A stretch of DNA of 49,642 bases. Origin: Bacillus sp. 7884-1 (GTDB lineage: Bacteria; Bacillota; Bacilli; Bacillales; Cytobacillaceae). Below the pieces are notes generated by a model. That model saw nothing but the letters and a program-made list of their open reading frames with translations, had not been told where the DNA came from and did not search any database. The DNA lies in NCBI RefSeq assembly GCF_002272245.1, contig NZ_NPDD01000035.1, positions 1-49,642 on the forward strand, given 5' to 3'. Of this stretch, positions 17,540 to 25,675 are shown piece after piece (the stretch's first letter is position 1; each line of letters starts with the position of its first letter). A program made the position numbers and the translations under genes.

Positions 17540-18238
17540 TTATATTAAATTAATTTCTGATAGCAGGACATCGATATCAAGGATCATATTTCCGTGGTCA
17601 TCGACTTCGATTAGTTCATCCTTTTTCATTTTTGTCAGTGTTCTACTAATCGTTTCGCGAGTCGTTCCAATCATACTGGCCAAATCACGGTTAGTAAACT
17701 CCGATTTAAGCAGAATCGTCCCATCTTCTAATTCCTTCCCGTGCTTTTGCCCAAGGCGAATGAGAAGTTTGATGATTTGTTCATATGTATTGTTAAGAAT
17801 TTGTTCTTCTAACCGATTCTGTAAATCAACAATTTTTTCACCAAGTACTTTAAAAACTTTAATGCTTAATTCAGGGTACTCAATAAGAACACCTTCAAAT
17901 TTTGAGATAGGTACTGCAATTAACGTTGACGGTTCAAGAACTTCGGCATAAGCAGGATAACTGCCTTTTCTGAAGAACCCTACATGAGGAAACATATCCC
18001 CTTTTTTCATGATGGCAACTATTTGTTCCTTCCCATGAATATCACTTTTATATACCTTTATTTTTCCGTCATAAATAAAATAAACATTTTCTAAGGGATC
18101 ACCTTGAAGAAAAACATGACTTTGCTTTTTCCATTCTCTTGCAATGGAAATATTGGCAATCTTAGATAATTCGTAGTCATTTAATTCCCTAAAAAGCGTG
18201 AACTCAGAAAGCACCTTCTTAATATCTTCAATTCTCAT
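17540..18238 (-). CDS. Crp/Fnr-family transcription regulator (paralogue A)
   Basis: The 232-residue product has an N-terminal cyclic-nucleotide-binding-type beta barrel (about 10-125, with FLQGDPLENVYFIYDGKIKV), a long dimer helix (FKVLGEKIVDLQNRLEEQIL) and a C-terminal winged helix with recognition helix IGTTRETISRTLTKM. The R-E-T..R arrangement is the one that reads TGTGA half-sites in CRP. It has no cysteine cluster, so it does not look like an iron-sulfur oxygen sensor. It is highly similar to paralogue B at 29698. The start at 18238 follows GGAGG by six bases. Its ligand is unknown. Confidence 0.9.
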   Translation of the reverse strand: MRIEDIKKVLSEFTLFRELNDYELSKIANISIAREWKKQSHVFLQGDPLENVYFIYDGKIKVYKSDIHGKEQIVAIMKKGDMFPHVGFFRKGSYPAYAEVLEPSTLIAVPISKFEGVLIEYPELSIKVFKVLGEKIVDLQNRLEEQILNNTYEQIIKLLIRLGQKHGKELEDGTILLKSEFTNRDLASMIGTTRETISRTLTKMKKDELIEVDDHGNMILDIDVLLSEINLI

Positions 18239-18309
18239 ATTCCACCTCCACATACGTAATAAAATATCTTATACTATTGTAACAGACAAACAAATAATAA
18301 TTAATCTTC

Positions 18310-18338
18310 TTTTTTTACGAACGTTTATTCGCTATAAT
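18310..18338 (+). promoter_or_regulatory. mrfA promoter overlapped by a LexA-like box
   Basis: A perfect -10 TATAAT lies at 18333-18338, 17 bases after a weak T-rich -35 at 18310-18315. Between them, CGAACGTTTATTCG (18318-18331) matches the Bacillus LexA (DinR) consensus CGAAC-N4-GTTCG at nine of ten defined positions. A repressor bound there would block RNA polymerase. Confidence 0.55.
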
Positions 18339-18358
18339 AATAGCAATGAGGTGATCCC

Positions 18359-20635
18359 ATGAAACTAAAGAAAAATTTGCAGGAAATTCTTGTTGATTTA
18401 AAAATAAATGACAGTTTTAAAGAAAATATCGTTACATGGAAGACACTCGAATCAAAGGATGCCCAAACTGTCTCACTTCCTGAGGATCTTCATCCGGCAT
18501 TAGGAGATTCACTAAAAAGTAAGGGAATAGATAAGCTTTATACGCATCAAAAAACGGCTTACGAGAATATCATGGCCGGAAACAGTGTTGTAGCCGTGAC
18601 ACCGACCGCTTCGGGAAAAACATTATGTTATAATCTTCCGGTTTTGCAAAGTATTTTATCCAACCCAAACGCAAGGGCTCTTTATATGTTTCCCACAAAA
18701 GCTCTTGCACAGGATCAAAAGAGTGAAATCAATGAAATTATCCAGGCAGCTGGAATTGATATCAATAGCTATACCTATGATGGGGATACACCGGCAAATA
18801 TCCGTCAAAAGGTCCGAAAAGCAGGACATGTTGTTATAACCAATCCTGATATGCTCCACTCTGCAATCCTTCCTCATCATACGAAATGGGTTTCACTCTT
18901 TGAAAATCTCAGATTTGTTGTGATCGATGAGCTTCATACCTATCGAGGTGTCTTTGGCAGTCATGTTGCCAATGTAATCCGAAGGCTAAAACGAATTTGT
19001 CGTTACTATGGCAGTAATCCTGTTTTTATCTGCACATCGGCAACCATTGCCAATCCGCTTGAACTAGCTGAAAAGTTAACAGAAGAAAAAATGGTCCTGA
19101 TTGATAATAATGGAGCACCTAGTGGAACCAAACACTTTCTTTTTTATAACCCGCCCATTGTAAATAAGCCCTTAAATATTCGAAGAAGTGCAACACTTGA
19201 AGTTCGTAAAATTGCAGGTGAATTGTTAAGAAATAAAATTCAGACGATTGTCTTTGCTAGAAGCAGGGTTCGGGTTGAAATTATCTTAACCTACTTGCAG
19301 GAATTGGTGAAAAATCAGTTAGGTCCCAAATCTATTATGGGATATCGTGGGGGCTATTTGCCTACAGAGCGCAGAAAAATTGAAAAGGGCCTTCGCTCCG
19401 GGGATATATATGGGGTAGTTAGTACGAATGCGCTCGAGCTTGGGGTAGACATAGGTCAGCTGCAGGTTTGTATCATGACGGGATATCCTGGAACCATTTC
19501 TAGTGCTTGGCAGCAGGCAGGGAGAGCAGGAAGAAGGCACGGCGAAGCATTGGTCATTATGGTTGCAAGTTCTAGCCCACTAGATCAATACATCATTCAG
19601 AACCCTGAGTACTTTTTTAATAAAAGCCCAGAGACGGCAAGGATTAATCCTGATAACTTAATTATTTTAATTGATCATATGAAGTGTGCTGCATTCGAGC
19701 TTCCCTTTAAAGCGGGTGAGCAGTTTGGGGAAGTTGGGACAGAGGAGCTGCTTGAATATCTGACACAGGAACGGATTCTCTACCAGAATGGTGATAAATG
19801 GTATTGGATGAATGATTCGTTTCCTGCTCATAATATTAGCTTGCGCTCCGCTTCACAGGAAAATGTCATCATTGTTGACCAATCAGATGTAGCAAATGCA
19901 AAAGTAATTGGGGAAATGGATCGTTTTTCCGCTATGACGCTGCTGCATGATGAAGCTATTTATCTCCATCAAGGAACTCAATTTCAGGTTGAAAAGCTTG
20001 ATTGGGAAGAAAAAAAGGCCTTTGTCCGTGAAGTGGATGTCGATTATTTTACGGATGCCAATTTAGCCGTACAACTTAAGGTCTTAGAAGAGGACAAGCT
20101 TAATAAGCTGGAGTATGCAGAAGTTGGCTATGGGGATGTAAGCGTCCGGGCAATGGCAACTATTTTTAAGAAAATTAAATTTGAGACACATGAAAATATC
20201 GGTTCTGGACCAATACATCTCCCTGAAGAAGAGCTCCACACGAGTGCGGCATGGATTTCGTTAAATAAGTCGTTCGCGGAAATGGGACAAGAGCGATTAG
20301 AGCAGGGACTTGTTGGCACTGCTCATGCTTTAAATCATATTGCACCATTATTTGTAATGGCAGATCCACAAGATTTACATGTGATACCACAGGTAAAAGC
20401 AGATCATAACGAAAAACCAACGATATTCTTTTATGATCGATATCCCGGCGGCATCGGTTTAAGCGAGAAAATTCATTCTAGAATGTCAGTAGTCTTTGCA
20501 GAGACGAAGAAAATGATTGAACACTGTAAATGTCAAACTGGGTGCCCATCATGTATTGGGACCGATGCTGTGGGTGAGACCGCAAAAAGAGATACTTTAA
20601 AAATAATTGAAGCTTTTATTAATCCTTCCAATTAA
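18359..20635 (+). CDS. mrfA: Mitomycin repair helicase MrfA (YprA)
   Basis: MrfA is a superfamily 2 helicase that acts with the exonuclease MrfB in a nucleotide-excision-like repair of mitomycin C damage in B. subtilis. The 758-residue product has Walker A TPTASGKT (about 81-88), DEAH-type VIDELHTY (about 189-196), TSATIANP, and the C-terminal helicase motifs STNALELGVDIG and QQAGRAGRR. A DUF1998-type C-terminal domain ends with the four-cysteine cluster C-x-C-x3-C-x2-C in HCKCQTGCPSCIGT (about 721-734). GAGGTG precedes the ATG. mrfB follows 18 bases after its stop. Confidence 0.95.
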   Translation: MKLKKNLQEILVDLKINDSFKENIVTWKTLESKDAQTVSLPEDLHPALGDSLKSKGIDKLYTHQKTAYENIMAGNSVVAVTPTASGKTLCYNLPVLQSILSNPNARALYMFPTKALAQDQKSEINEIIQAAGIDINSYTYDGDTPANIRQKVRKAGHVVITNPDMLHSAILPHHTKWVSLFENLRFVVIDELHTYRGVFGSHVANVIRRLKRICRYYGSNPVFICTSATIANPLELAEKLTEEKMVLIDNNGAPSGTKHFLFYNPPIVNKPLNIRRSATLEVRKIAGELLRNKIQTIVFARSRVRVEIILTYLQELVKNQLGPKSIMGYRGGYLPTERRKIEKGLRSGDIYGVVSTNALELGVDIGQLQVCIMTGYPGTISSAWQQAGRAGRRHGEALVIMVASSSPLDQYIIQNPEYFFNKSPETARINPDNLIILIDHMKCAAFELPFKAGEQFGEVGTEELLEYLTQERILYQNGDKWYWMNDSFPAHNISLRSASQENVIIVDQSDVANAKVIGEMDRFSAMTLLHDEAIYLHQGTQFQVEKLDWEEKKAFVREVDVDYFTDANLAVQLKVLEEDKLNKLEYAEVGYGDVSVRAMATIFKKIKFETHENIGSGPIHLPEEELHTSAAWISLNKSFAEMGQERLEQGLVGTAHALNHIAPLFVMADPQDLHVIPQVKADHNEKPTIFFYDRYPGGIGLSEKIHSRMSVVFAETKKMIEHCKCQTGCPSCIGTDAVGETAKRDTLKIIEAFINPSN

Positions 20636-20653
20636 TATGAGGAAGTGCTGAGA

Positions 20654-21907
20654 ATGTCATTGAAAAATAAATTAAATCGTTTAAAACCGCATATTTCAGG
20701 AGGAGAACCCGCAGTAAACAGTAGTACTTCTTCTGAGCTATCGAGGATTGAGATACCATTCCTGCCTAAATGGGAAAGTGAAAATGTGACTCCTTATTTA
20801 TTGGACCAGGATTACTGTCTGATTCGTGAAGTAAAATATCCGTTGGCACAAAAACATGGTCATTACCATTTTCAAGATTTTCTTACAGCTGTTGATATCT
20901 GGAATAAGCAGCCTATTAGCCATCCATTATCAGCCGAAGGGCATCGTGCCGAAGAATTATTCTTTTTTGATACGGAAACCACAGGCCTAGGCAGTGGAGT
21001 TGGGAATACGATTTTTTTACTAGGTTACGCAAGTGTGATTGGTGAAAGTCTTGTTTTAAGGCAGCATATTCTTCCTCATCCTGGTGCTGAGGTCCCTTTA
21101 TATAAAAGCTTTCTGGAGAAGGTAAATTATAAAACATTAGTCACATATAATGGGAAATCCTTTGATTGGCCGCAAGTAAAAACCAGGCATACACTCGTAA
21201 GGGATCATGTACCAAAGCTTCCAGCATTTGGCCATTTTGATTTATTTCATGCAGCAAGAAGACTTTGGAAGCATAGGTTGGACCGTCTTAAGTTAGCAGT
21301 GGTCGAAAAGGATGTCCTAGGAATCGAAAGGAAAGATGATATTCCAGGGTATTTGGCTCCAATGATTTATTTTGATTTCATTGAAAGTAAACAGCCGGAT
21401 GGGATGCTGGGAATCATTAAACACAATGAAATTGATATTTTGTCGCTCGTCACATTGTATACCCATCTTACCTTTCAACTTTGTGGGATGGACACCAGCC
21501 AAACACGAAAAGAATCTTTTGAAGTGGGCAGGTGGTATGCTTCACTTGGGGAAAAGGCTGAAGCAAGAAAGGTATTGACGAAGCTTGTAGAAGGAAGTGA
21601 TTTTACTTCTTTACAAGCAAAGCTAACATTAGCCTATCAGTTTAAAAAAGAGCAAGACTGGGAAAGTAGTTTACCTTTATTTTTAGAAGTGGCTGACGAA
21701 GGAAATCAGCTGTTGAGCATTGAAGCATGTGTAGAAGCTTCAAAGATATATGAACATAAATTAAAAGATTACAAGCTTGCCTTGGAATATTGCCTGCAGG
21801 CTTTGGAATTTGTGGGAAATACGAAGGCTCCAATCCAAAAAATCAAGCAACAGCTTGATCTCCGGCGGAAACGTTTGGAGGGGAAATTCGCTAAATTTCC
21901 CAGGTAA
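20654..21907 (+). CDS. mrfB: Mitomycin repair exonuclease MrfB (YprB)
   Basis: MrfB is the DEDDh exonuclease partner of MrfA. The 417-residue product has the exonuclease core from about 105 to 275: FFDTETTGLGSG supplies the first Asp/Glu, TLVTYNGKSFDWPQ the second Asp, and HNEIDILSLV the His and last Asp. The C-terminal third (about 290-405) is built of TPR-like helical pairs (WYASLGEKAEARKVLTKLVE). ATG 20654 lies eight bases after AGGAAG; the in-frame GTG 20645 lies inside that site. It is co-transcribed with mrfA. Confidence 0.94.
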   Translation: MSLKNKLNRLKPHISGGEPAVNSSTSSELSRIEIPFLPKWESENVTPYLLDQDYCLIREVKYPLAQKHGHYHFQDFLTAVDIWNKQPISHPLSAEGHRAEELFFFDTETTGLGSGVGNTIFLLGYASVIGESLVLRQHILPHPGAEVPLYKSFLEKVNYKTLVTYNGKSFDWPQVKTRHTLVRDHVPKLPAFGHFDLFHAARRLWKHRLDRLKLAVVEKDVLGIERKDDIPGYLAPMIYFDFIESKQPDGMLGIIKHNEIDILSLVTLYTHLTFQLCGMDTSQTRKESFEVGRWYASLGEKAEARKVLTKLVEGSDFTSLQAKLTLAYQFKKEQDWESSLPLFLEVADEGNQLLSIEACVEASKIYEHKLKDYKLALEYCLQALEFVGNTKAPIQKIKQQLDLRRKRLEGKFAKFPR

Positions 21908-22062
21908 GCGCAGTATTCGTCAATCCTCGATTATTTGTAACAAAAAATTCATATTTAAATACGAAAATAATAGTAATCTCATATTGTTTCTTATAGTTGA
22001 AAGTTGTAAAATAGTTAACTGTGAGTAAAAAACGACTATAAAACAATAATGGGGTAGATACT

Positions 22063-22158
22063 ATGTATAAAGCAATCTTGTATTTATTTTTTGTTGTCGT
22101 TTGTTTGACTGCAGTACTTTTTTCAAGCTTAAAAGATAACTTATATTCGATGCTATAA
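22063..22158 (+). CDS. Small single-pass membrane peptide (31 aa)
   Basis: This short frame reads MYKAILYLFFVVVCLTAVLF then SSLKDNLYSML. It is one hydrophobic segment with a lysine at the N terminus and a short charged tail. GGGGTAG lies about five bases before the ATG. It is the only coding potential I see in the 437 bases between mrfB and the cotD-like gene. I recognise no family, so both its reality and its role need support. Confidence 0.5.
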   Translation: MYKAILYLFFVVVCLTAVLFSSLKDNLYSML

Positions 22159-22276
22159 AAAGTAAGAGCGCCATTCTTCCAGATATAGACTCTTATCACT
22201 ACGCGCTCGAGCTAGACAGTTGTCTAAGTGAAGTTAATCTTAAATAGATATATGAAAAATAGGTATTTTCCTTAGT

Positions 22277-22304
22277 ACAAGAAATTCCCTTCTATCATAG
22301 GCTG
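22277..22304 (+). promoter_or_regulatory. Candidate mother-cell (sigma-K type) promoter of the cotD-like gene
   Basis: AC at 22277-22278 is followed after 17 bases by CATAGGCTG at 22296-22304. Sigma-K promoters have AC, about 16-17 bases, then CATANNNTA. The last base differs. The place, about 40 bases before a coat gene start, fits. Confidence 0.4.
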
Positions 22305-22344
22305 TTAATGTAAACAGAATATACTTTTGAAGGGAGAGCTTATA

Positions 22345-22752
22345 TTGTATCTTGGAACTAATTTTGCGCCGCCAGTCATTCATCCGACTCAACAATTCGT
22401 TAACCACACTTTTTCAACAACTGTGGTTCCGCATATTCATCCAAAACATGTAACAACTATTAATCATCATATGTTCCAGCATAAACACTATTGTCCAACT
22501 ACAGCTTCTTGCGCTGAGGAGTGCTGTAACCAGCACATTAACTGTTGCCCAGGGGGTATGCCGCCAGCACCTGTGCCAACACCTCTGCCAACAGCAGTTG
22601 CTGGAGCACAGAGTAATGCTTTACCTAACATGCCCCCAAATATGGGACCAGGCATGATGGGACCGGGTATGGCTCCAGGAATGGGACCAGGCATGATGGG
22701 ACCAGGTATGGCACCAGGTCAATACCGTCGTCCGCGACGTTTCTTTGGATAA
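22345..22752 (+). CDS. cotD: CotD-like spore coat protein
   Basis: The 135-residue product is rich in His, Cys, Pro, Met and Gly. The first half has FAPPVIHPTQQFVNH, VVPHIHPKH and a cysteine-rich CAEECCNQHINCCPGG, typical of CotD-type inner coat proteins. The second half holds a Met-Pro-Gly repeat: NMGPGMMGPGMAPG is followed by a near copy, from a 39-base tandem duplication. The start is TTG at 22345, six bases after AAGGGAGAG. Location after mrfB (yprB) matches cotD in B. subtilis. Confidence 0.85.
   Translation: MYLGTNFAPPVIHPTQQFVNHTFSTTVVPHIHPKHVTTINHHMFQHKHYCPTTASCAEECCNQHINCCPGGMPPAPVPTPLPTAVAGAQSNALPNMPPNMGPGMMGPGMAPGMGPGMMGPGMAPGQYRRPRRFFG
22638..22716 (+). repeat. 39-base tandem duplication inside the cotD-like gene
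   Basis: The unit ATGGGACCAGGCATGATGGG continues through a GGTATGGC segment and is repeated once with few changes. Each unit codes for a 13-residue Met-Gly-Pro block. Confidence 0.75.
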
Positions 22753-22760
22753 TCAAACCT

Positions 22761-22790
22761 ACAAGGGCAAGTTTGCCCTTGTTTTTTTTA
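22761..22790 (+). terminator. Terminator after the cotD-like gene
   Basis: ACAAGGGC (22761-22768) pairs with GCCCTTGT (22775-22782), followed by seven or more T residues. Confidence 0.85.
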
Positions 22791-22847
22791 TATATTTTGA
22801 TATGTTAATAAAAAAGACGGTATTCATTGTCGATAAGGAGAAGAACC

Positions 22848-23411
22848 TTGATTAAAGTTTTAGCCATATCAGGTTACAAACCATTTGAATTAGGAATTTT
22901 TAAAAATGACCATCCTTCCGTTTATTATATTAAAGCAGCTATAAAGAAAACATTAATACCGATGATTGAAGATGGTTTAGAATGGGTCTTGATCAGCGGA
23001 CAGCTGGGCATGGAGCTATGGGCAGCAGAAGTTATCTTTGAGCTGAAATCTGAATATTCTGATGTAAAGCTGGCGGTTATTACGCCATTTTTAGAGCAAG
23101 AGGCTACTTGGAGTGAAAACAACAAGGAATGGTATAAATCTATACTGGCACAAGCGAATTTCATTGATTCAGTTACAAAAAAAGGATATGAAAAACCTTA
23201 TCAATTTCGCATGAAAAATCAATTTTTTATTGAAAAAAGTGACGCCTTGCTCCTTTTTTATGATCAAGAGAAAGAAGGAAGCCCAAGATACATATACGAA
23301 ATGGCTGGTCACTATCAAAATAATCATTCTTATCCCATCCAGCTGATAACCTTTTATGATTTACAAGTAATTGTTGAAGAAGAACAAGAACTCAAACGTA
23401 CAGATTTTTAA
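22848..23411 (+). CDS. ypsA: YpsA, DUF1273/SLOG family protein
   Basis: The 187-residue product matches YpsA throughout: [15 protein letters not shown] at the start, [17 protein letters not shown] near 45, VITPFLEQE, and a final half with [17 protein letters not shown]. It has a Rossmann-like SLOG fold thought to bind nucleotide-type ligands; in Firmicutes YpsA has been linked to cell division through the neighbouring gpsB. The start is TTG 22848, seven bases after GGAG. It lies just before gpsB, as in B. subtilis. Confidence 0.92.
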   Translation: MIKVLAISGYKPFELGIFKNDHPSVYYIKAAIKKTLIPMIEDGLEWVLISGQLGMELWAAEVIFELKSEYSDVKLAVITPFLEQEATWSENNKEWYKSILAQANFIDSVTKKGYEKPYQFRMKNQFFIEKSDALLLFYDQEKEGSPRYIYEMAGHYQNNHSYPIQLITFYDLQVIVEEEQELKRTDF

Positions 23412-23515
23412 AAGAAATTCATATTATAGAGTTATAAGAAAGAAAAATTGACAAAATCACTTATTTTTGAAAAAATAATAGGTAATGATTGGCGAATGAC
23501 TTGAGGTGATATTGA

Positions 23516-23818
23516 ATGGTGACCGATAAAGTGAAACTTACCGCTAAGGATATATTAGAAAAAGAATTCAAGACCGGTGTAAGAGGATATAAGCAAGAAG
23601 ATGTTGATAAGTATCTAGACTTGATTATCAAGGATTATGAAACATTACATCAGGAAATTGAAGATTTGCAGCAAGAAAATCTTCGTTTACGAAAGCAGCT
23701 AGAAGAAACATCTAGAAGACAGCCAGTAACACAGCCTGCAGGAACGACAAACTTTGATATCTTGAAACGTTTATCAAATCTTGAAAAGCATGTTTTTGGT
23801 AATAAGTTATACGATTAA
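23516..23818 (+). CDS. gpsB: Cell division protein GpsB
   Basis: GpsB is a small DivIVA-like hexameric coiled-coil protein that shuttles penicillin-binding proteins such as PBP1 between division and elongation sites. The 100-residue product has the membrane-binding N-terminal domain ([20 protein letters not shown]) and coiled coil ([20 protein letters not shown], with LRLRKQLEE after it). A short linker leads to the C-terminal trimer helix [15 protein letters not shown]. The ribosome site is GAGGTG. It lies between ypsA and rnpB as in B. subtilis. Confidence 0.96.
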   Translation: MVTDKVKLTAKDILEKEFKTGVRGYKQEDVDKYLDLIIKDYETLHQEIEDLQQENLRLRKQLEETSRRQPVTQPAGTTNFDILKRLSNLEKHVFGNKLYD

Positions 23819-23850
23819 CAGATCGTACCTTGATTTCCAAATTAGTACCA

Positions 23851-23879
23851 TTGATTAATATGATACAAATGCATATAAT
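23851..23879 (+). promoter_or_regulatory. Promoter of rnpB
   Basis: -35 TTGATT at 23851-23856 and a perfect -10 TATAAT at 23874-23879 with a 17-base spacer. The predicted start near 23886 is just before the P1 helix of RNase P RNA. Confidence 0.75.
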
Positions 23880-23890
23880 AAAAAAGTACT

Positions 23891-24304
23891 CATTAATTAC
23901 GTTCGGGTAATCGCTGCAAGAAGCATTTGCACTCTTGTAGAGGAAAGTCCATGCTCGCACGAGCTGAGATGCTCGTAGTGTTCGTGCCTAGTGAATTCAT
24001 AAGCTAGGGCAGCCTGAATAAGGCTGACGGCCGGGAAAATACCTAAGTCCTTACGGATATGGTATGAATACCTATAAAAGTGCCACAGTGACGGAGCCTT
24101 TTCAGAAATGAAAAGGGTGGAACGAGGTAAACCCCACGAGCGAGAAACCCAAATAATGGTAGGGGCACTTTCTCTGAGGAATTGAACGAGGAGAAGGACA
24201 GATTCCTTGGGATCTGTAGATAGATGATTACCACCTAAGTACGAGGCGTTTACGCCGTTTGTAGTACTCTGGTACAGAACATGGCTTACAGAACGTTATT
24301 AATG
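23891..24304 (+). ncRNA. rnpB: RNase P RNA, Bacillus type B
   Basis: This is the catalytic RNA that trims the 5' end of tRNA precursors. Conserved stretches follow in order: GTTCGGGTAATCGCTGC, GAGGAAAGTCCATGCTCGCA, GTGTTCGTGCC, AAAGTGCCACAGTGACG, GGTAAACCCCACGAGCGAGA, AGATAGATGATTACCACC, and ACATGGCTTACAGAACGTT. The ends pair as P1 (CATTAAT...ACGTTC with GAACGTTATTAATG). The order and the junctions match the type B form of Bacillaceae. The exact ends are estimated from P1. Confidence 0.95.
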
Positions 24305-24325
24305 TAAATAAAAGTTAATGGTATC

Positions 24326-24352
24326 GACTCTCCTTATGAGGAGAGTCTTTTT
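24326..24352 (+). terminator. Terminator of rnpB
   Basis: GACTCTCCT (24326-24334) pairs with AGGAGAGTC (24339-24347) around TATG, followed by TTTTT. Confidence 0.9.
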
Positions 24353-24464
24353 ACTTTTAGTGAATATACGTTTTTGCATGGGCTTACTGATTTTGGTCTA
24401 TAATGGTATGATAGACCAGCAAATAATCATACATAATAAGGTTAAAAGTTAAGGGTGGACGAAA

Positions 24465-25607
24465 ATGGGAAAATATCAATTAATTGCAACCGCTGCAATG
24501 GGGCTGGAAGCATTAGTAGCAAAAGAAGTACGCGCTCTCGGTTATGAGTGTGAGGTAGAAAATGGCAAGGTGATTTATACAGGTGATGAAACCGCGATTG
24601 CCCGCAGCAATATGTGGCTGCGCACAGCGGACAGAGTAAAAATTAAAGTCGGTGAATTTAAAGCCTATACCTTTGATGAATTATTTGAGAAAACTAAAGG
24701 CTTACCCTGGGAAAAGTATCTTCCAGAAGATGCCGAGTTTCCTGTAACCGGAAAGTCTGTAAAATCAAAGTTGTTTAGTGTTTCAGATTGTCAGGCCATT
24801 GTGAAAAAAGCGGTTGTGGATCGAATGAAAAGCTACTATAAGCGAGATTCTTGGTTTGAGGAGACGGGTGCCTATTTTCGAATAGAAGTGGCACTGTTAA
24901 AGGACGTTGCTACTATAACGCTTGATACAAGCGGTCAAGGACTACATAAACGAGGATACCGTGTGGATCAAGGGGAAGCACCATTAAAGGAAACCCTAGC
25001 AGCGGCACTGGTACAATTAACGAATTGGAAACCTGATAAACCGTTTATTGACCCTTTCTGTGGCTCTGGTACCATTCCAATTGAAGCCGCCATGATTGGT
25101 CAAAATATTGCTCCAGGCTTTAATCGTGAATTTGTTTCGGAAAAATGGAATTGGATTCCGGGAAAAGTATGGGATGAAGCTCGTACTGAAGCGGAGGATC
25201 TGGCAAATTATGACCAGCCATTGGATATTATGGGGACTGATATTGACCATCGTATGATCAAAATCGCTCAGGAAAATTCCTTTGAGGCAGGTCTTGGAGA
25301 TCTCATTCAATACAAACAAATGCAAGTAAGAGATATTACAACCACCAAGGAATATGGCGTGATTATTGGAAATCCTCCATATGGAGAAAGACTCGGTGAG
25401 AAAAATGCTGTTGAGCACATGTACAAGGAAATGGGACAGGCCTTTAGCAAGCTCGACACCTGGTCCATTTATATCTTGACCTCTAATGAAGAGTTCGAGC
25501 AATTTTATGGAAGGCCAGCTACAAAAAAGCGCAAGCTATTTAATGGCTTTATCCGTACTGACCTTTATCAATTTTGGGGAAAAAGACCACCCCGTTCAAT
25601 TGAATAG
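24465..25607 (+). CDS. ypsC: THUMP-domain class I RNA methyltransferase YpsC (RlmL-like)
   Basis: The 380-residue product has an N-terminal THUMP region (about 45-155) and a Rossmann methyltransferase domain. The SAM motif is DPFCGSGTIPIEAAMI near 190-205 and the catalytic NPPYGERLG near 304. This is the architecture of the N-terminal half of RlmL, which methylates G2445 of 23S rRNA; the same target is inferred here. It follows rnpB as in B. subtilis. Confidence 0.93.
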   Translation: MGKYQLIATAAMGLEALVAKEVRALGYECEVENGKVIYTGDETAIARSNMWLRTADRVKIKVGEFKAYTFDELFEKTKGLPWEKYLPEDAEFPVTGKSVKSKLFSVSDCQAIVKKAVVDRMKSYYKRDSWFEETGAYFRIEVALLKDVATITLDTSGQGLHKRGYRVDQGEAPLKETLAAALVQLTNWKPDKPFIDPFCGSGTIPIEAAMIGQNIAPGFNREFVSEKWNWIPGKVWDEARTEAEDLANYDQPLDIMGTDIDHRMIKIAQENSFEAGLGDLIQYKQMQVRDITTTKEYGVIIGNPPYGERLGEKNAVEHMYKEMGQAFSKLDTWSIYILTSNEEFEQFYGRPATKKRKLFNGFIRTDLYQFWGKRPPRSIE

Positions 25608-25625
25608 TACGCAAAAAGAACAATT

Positions 25626-25652
25626 GGAGCCTATTCAAAAAGGCTCCATTTC
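25626..25652 (+). terminator. Hairpin after ypsC
   Basis: GGAGCCT (25626-25632) pairs with AGGCTCC (25641-25647). The tail ATTTCATT is only moderately T-rich, so read-through into ypvA is possible. Confidence 0.6.
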
Positions 25653-25675
25653 ATTCGTTTATAGGAGGGGATTAT

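Noticed and set aside
24043..24234. A minus-strand frame inside the RNase P RNA region
   Set aside because: It overlaps the conserved core of rnpB and has no independent support.
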